Origin: an uncultured Porphyromonas sp.
GTDB lineage: Bacteria > Bacteroidota > Bacteroidia > Bacteroidales > Porphyromonadaceae
Length of the DNA stretch: 7,520 bases
Reading direction: 5' to 3'
Assembly (NCBI GenBank): GCA_902465775.1
Contig: CABQOJ010000054.1
Span: 1-7,520, forward strand
Shown here piece after piece: positions 7,069 to 7,520 of the stretch. A model generated the notes under the pieces. The model searched no databases, was not told the origin of the DNA, and worked only from the letters and a program-made list of their open reading frames with translations. A program made the position numbers and the translations under genes. The number at the start of each line of letters is the position of its first letter. Position 1 is the stretch's first letter.

Positions 7069-7188
7069 GAGGAATTTTCGCATTTCCAGCGAGAAACGAA
7101 AAAACTCTTCCGAACTTCGATCTCATTCTTCCGAAGTTTGATTTCATTCTTCCGAACTTTTATTTCCCGGCTCCGTGAGGAATTTTCG
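7069..7188. repeat. 12-bp direct repeat flanking the 21-bp array
   Basis: GAGGAATTTTCG occurs at 7069-7080 and again at 7177-7188, 108 bp apart and on either side of the 21-bp tandem array. Both copies sit next to CTCC/GGAG-type inverted motifs. The left copy overlaps the right arm of TCCTCCG (7041-7047) / CGGAGGA (7067-7073). The coordinates span from the first copy to the second. Confidence 0.65.
7103..7165. repeat. Three tandem 21-bp units with TTCCGAA core
   Basis: Units lie at 7103-7123, 7124-7144 and 7145-7165. The last two begin CATTCTTCCGAA and differ at only three positions. The first is more diverged (AACTCTTCCGAACTTCGATCT region) but keeps CTTCCGAA in register. Each unit holds a TTCCGAA/TTCGGAA near-palindrome once per 21 bp, which is two helical turns, so the cores lie on the same face of the DNA. 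Confidence 0.86.
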
Positions 7189-7260
7189 TTTGCTCCCTGG
7201 AGCTTTCTGGTTTCCTCAGGAGAAAGTCAGAACGGATGCGCAGGGCGCGCCTTATAAATG

Positions 7261-7306
7261 GAATAAAAACATGCTCCCGACGGGGCATATGCCTCATCGG
7301 GAGCAT
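7261..7306 (-). terminator. Rho-independent terminator after sucD
   Basis: ATGCTCCCGA at 7271-7280 pairs perfectly with TCGGGAGCAT at 7297-7306. After one mismatch the stem continues through 7282-7286 with 7291-7295 (one G-U pair) to an ATAT loop at 7287-7290. On the minus strand the hairpin is followed by GTTTTTATT (7270-7262), a U-rich tail. It sits 56 bp past the sucD stop and should separate sucD from the mnmG operon. Confidence 0.92.
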
Positions 7307-7362
7307 ATCTGTGTGTGCGCTTTAGGTTAGGGTGAGCGCAGATAGTCTATGGGAGAGCGGAT

Positions 7363-7520
7363 CTAGTTCATCGCCCAGATCTCCTCGTCGGTCGGCACCT
7401 GAACGTGTGGCGACATACGAGCGATGCGTGAGATGTTGAGTAGGTGCTTGTAGGTGAGGTTCTCTGAGATAGAGTTATTGCCCCAGCTACCGCAGCCTAG
7501 GGTTGTGGTCACGGAGAGAC
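7363..7520 (-). CDS. sucD: CoA-dependent succinate semialdehyde dehydrogenase (SucD), C-terminal fragment
   Basis: These are the last 51 residues and stop codon of a gene cut by the right edge. The stretch TTLGCGSWGNNSISEN followed by LTYKHLLNISRIA belongs to the CoA-acylating aldehyde dehydrogenase family shared by SucD, EutE and the aldehyde domain of AdhE. The closing residues VPTDEEIWAMN match the short C-terminus that I recall for P. gingivalis SucD (ending near PDDKEIWEL), with almost no gap in between. SucD reduces succinyl-CoA to succinate semialdehyde on the route through 4-hydroxybutyrate to butyrate. The protein ends after this segment, so it is not a bifunctional AdhE, which would continue into an alcohol dehydrogenase. 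The catalytic cysteine region is outside the window, so an acetaldehyde-type relative cannot be fully excluded. Confidence 0.87.
   Translation of the reverse strand, partial: LSVTTTLGCGSWGNNSISENLTYKHLLNISRIARMSPHVQVPTDEEIWAMN

Larger units (their letters stand above)
6856..7362. other. Gene-free region between sucD and mnmG
   Basis: About 500 bp with no convincing gene. Reading from sucD towards mnmG it holds the sucD terminator (7261-7306), a stretch of short inverted motifs (7166-7240, for example GCTCC/GGAGC at 7192-7203), a 21-bp tandem array, a 12-bp repeated block, a 9-bp array, a 7-bp array, and then the mnmG promoter. The only open frame (7147 to 6944, minus) is built mostly from the repeats themselves and has no homology that I recognise. 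No tRNA or riboswitch fold was apparent. Confidence 0.75.

Noticed and set aside
6944..7147. 67-residue minus-strand open frame with FGR-type and Leu-Val repeats
   Set aside because: Its sequence is simply the translation of the 21-bp and 9-bp arrays, whose unit lengths are multiples of three. It has no ribosome binding site or family resemblance and starts inside a repeat unit.
7307..7343. Imperfect inverted repeat (ATCT...GCGCT with AGCGC...AGAT) between the sucD stop and its terminator
   Set aside because: Pairing requires a 6-base bulge and there is no U-run. The adjacent 7261-7306 hairpin already explains termination.

Overview
The window looks like a Bacteroidota chromosome, most likely Porphyromonas. 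The C-terminus of the gene at the right edge closely resembles what I recall of the CoA-dependent succinate semialdehyde dehydrogenase (SucD) of Porphyromonas gingivalis. The one clear promoter carries the Bacteroidota -7 box TAnnTTTG. No gene has a strong Shine-Dalgarno sequence. The coding DNA is fairly GC-rich, which fits the P. asaccharolytica/P. uenonis side of the genus better than P. gingivalis; this species-level placement is inference. Every gene is on the minus strand, so transcription runs from right to left.

Region by region, in transcription order: (1) 7520-7363, the last 51 codons of sucD, followed by a strong intrinsic terminator at 7261-7306. (2) 7260-6904, a gene-free stretch holding three different tandem-repeat arrays with 21-, 9- and 7-bp units. 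(3) A promoter box at 6903-6896, then a compact five-gene unit: mnmG, uvrC, dtd, a MazG-type pyrophosphohydrolase gene and deoC. Its gaps are 27, 12, -1 and 24 bp, and it ends at a 16-bp-stem terminator at 1347-1401. Both ends of the transcription unit are therefore visible. (4) A DegT/DnrJ/EryC1-type protein gene whose usual catalytic lysine is replaced by glutamate, followed 10 bp later by the first 32 codons of prfC (release factor 3), cut by the left edge.

The five-gene unit combines tRNA wobble modification (MnmG), nucleotide excision repair (UvrC), D-aminoacyl-tRNA proofreading (Dtd), nucleotide-pool hydrolysis (MazG) and deoxyribose-phosphate breakdown (DeoC). It reads as a housekeeping and quality-control operon.

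The most striking non-gene signal is TGTTTCACGTGAAACG, which almost fills the 27-bp gap between mnmG and uvrC. It matches the widely conserved chromosomal centromere site parS (ParB-binding, TGTTTCACGTGAAACA) at 15 of 16 positions. The other points worth following are the lysine-less DegT protein and the repeat mosaic, whose 7-bp array abuts the mnmG promoter. I did not find a clearly new multi-gene system.
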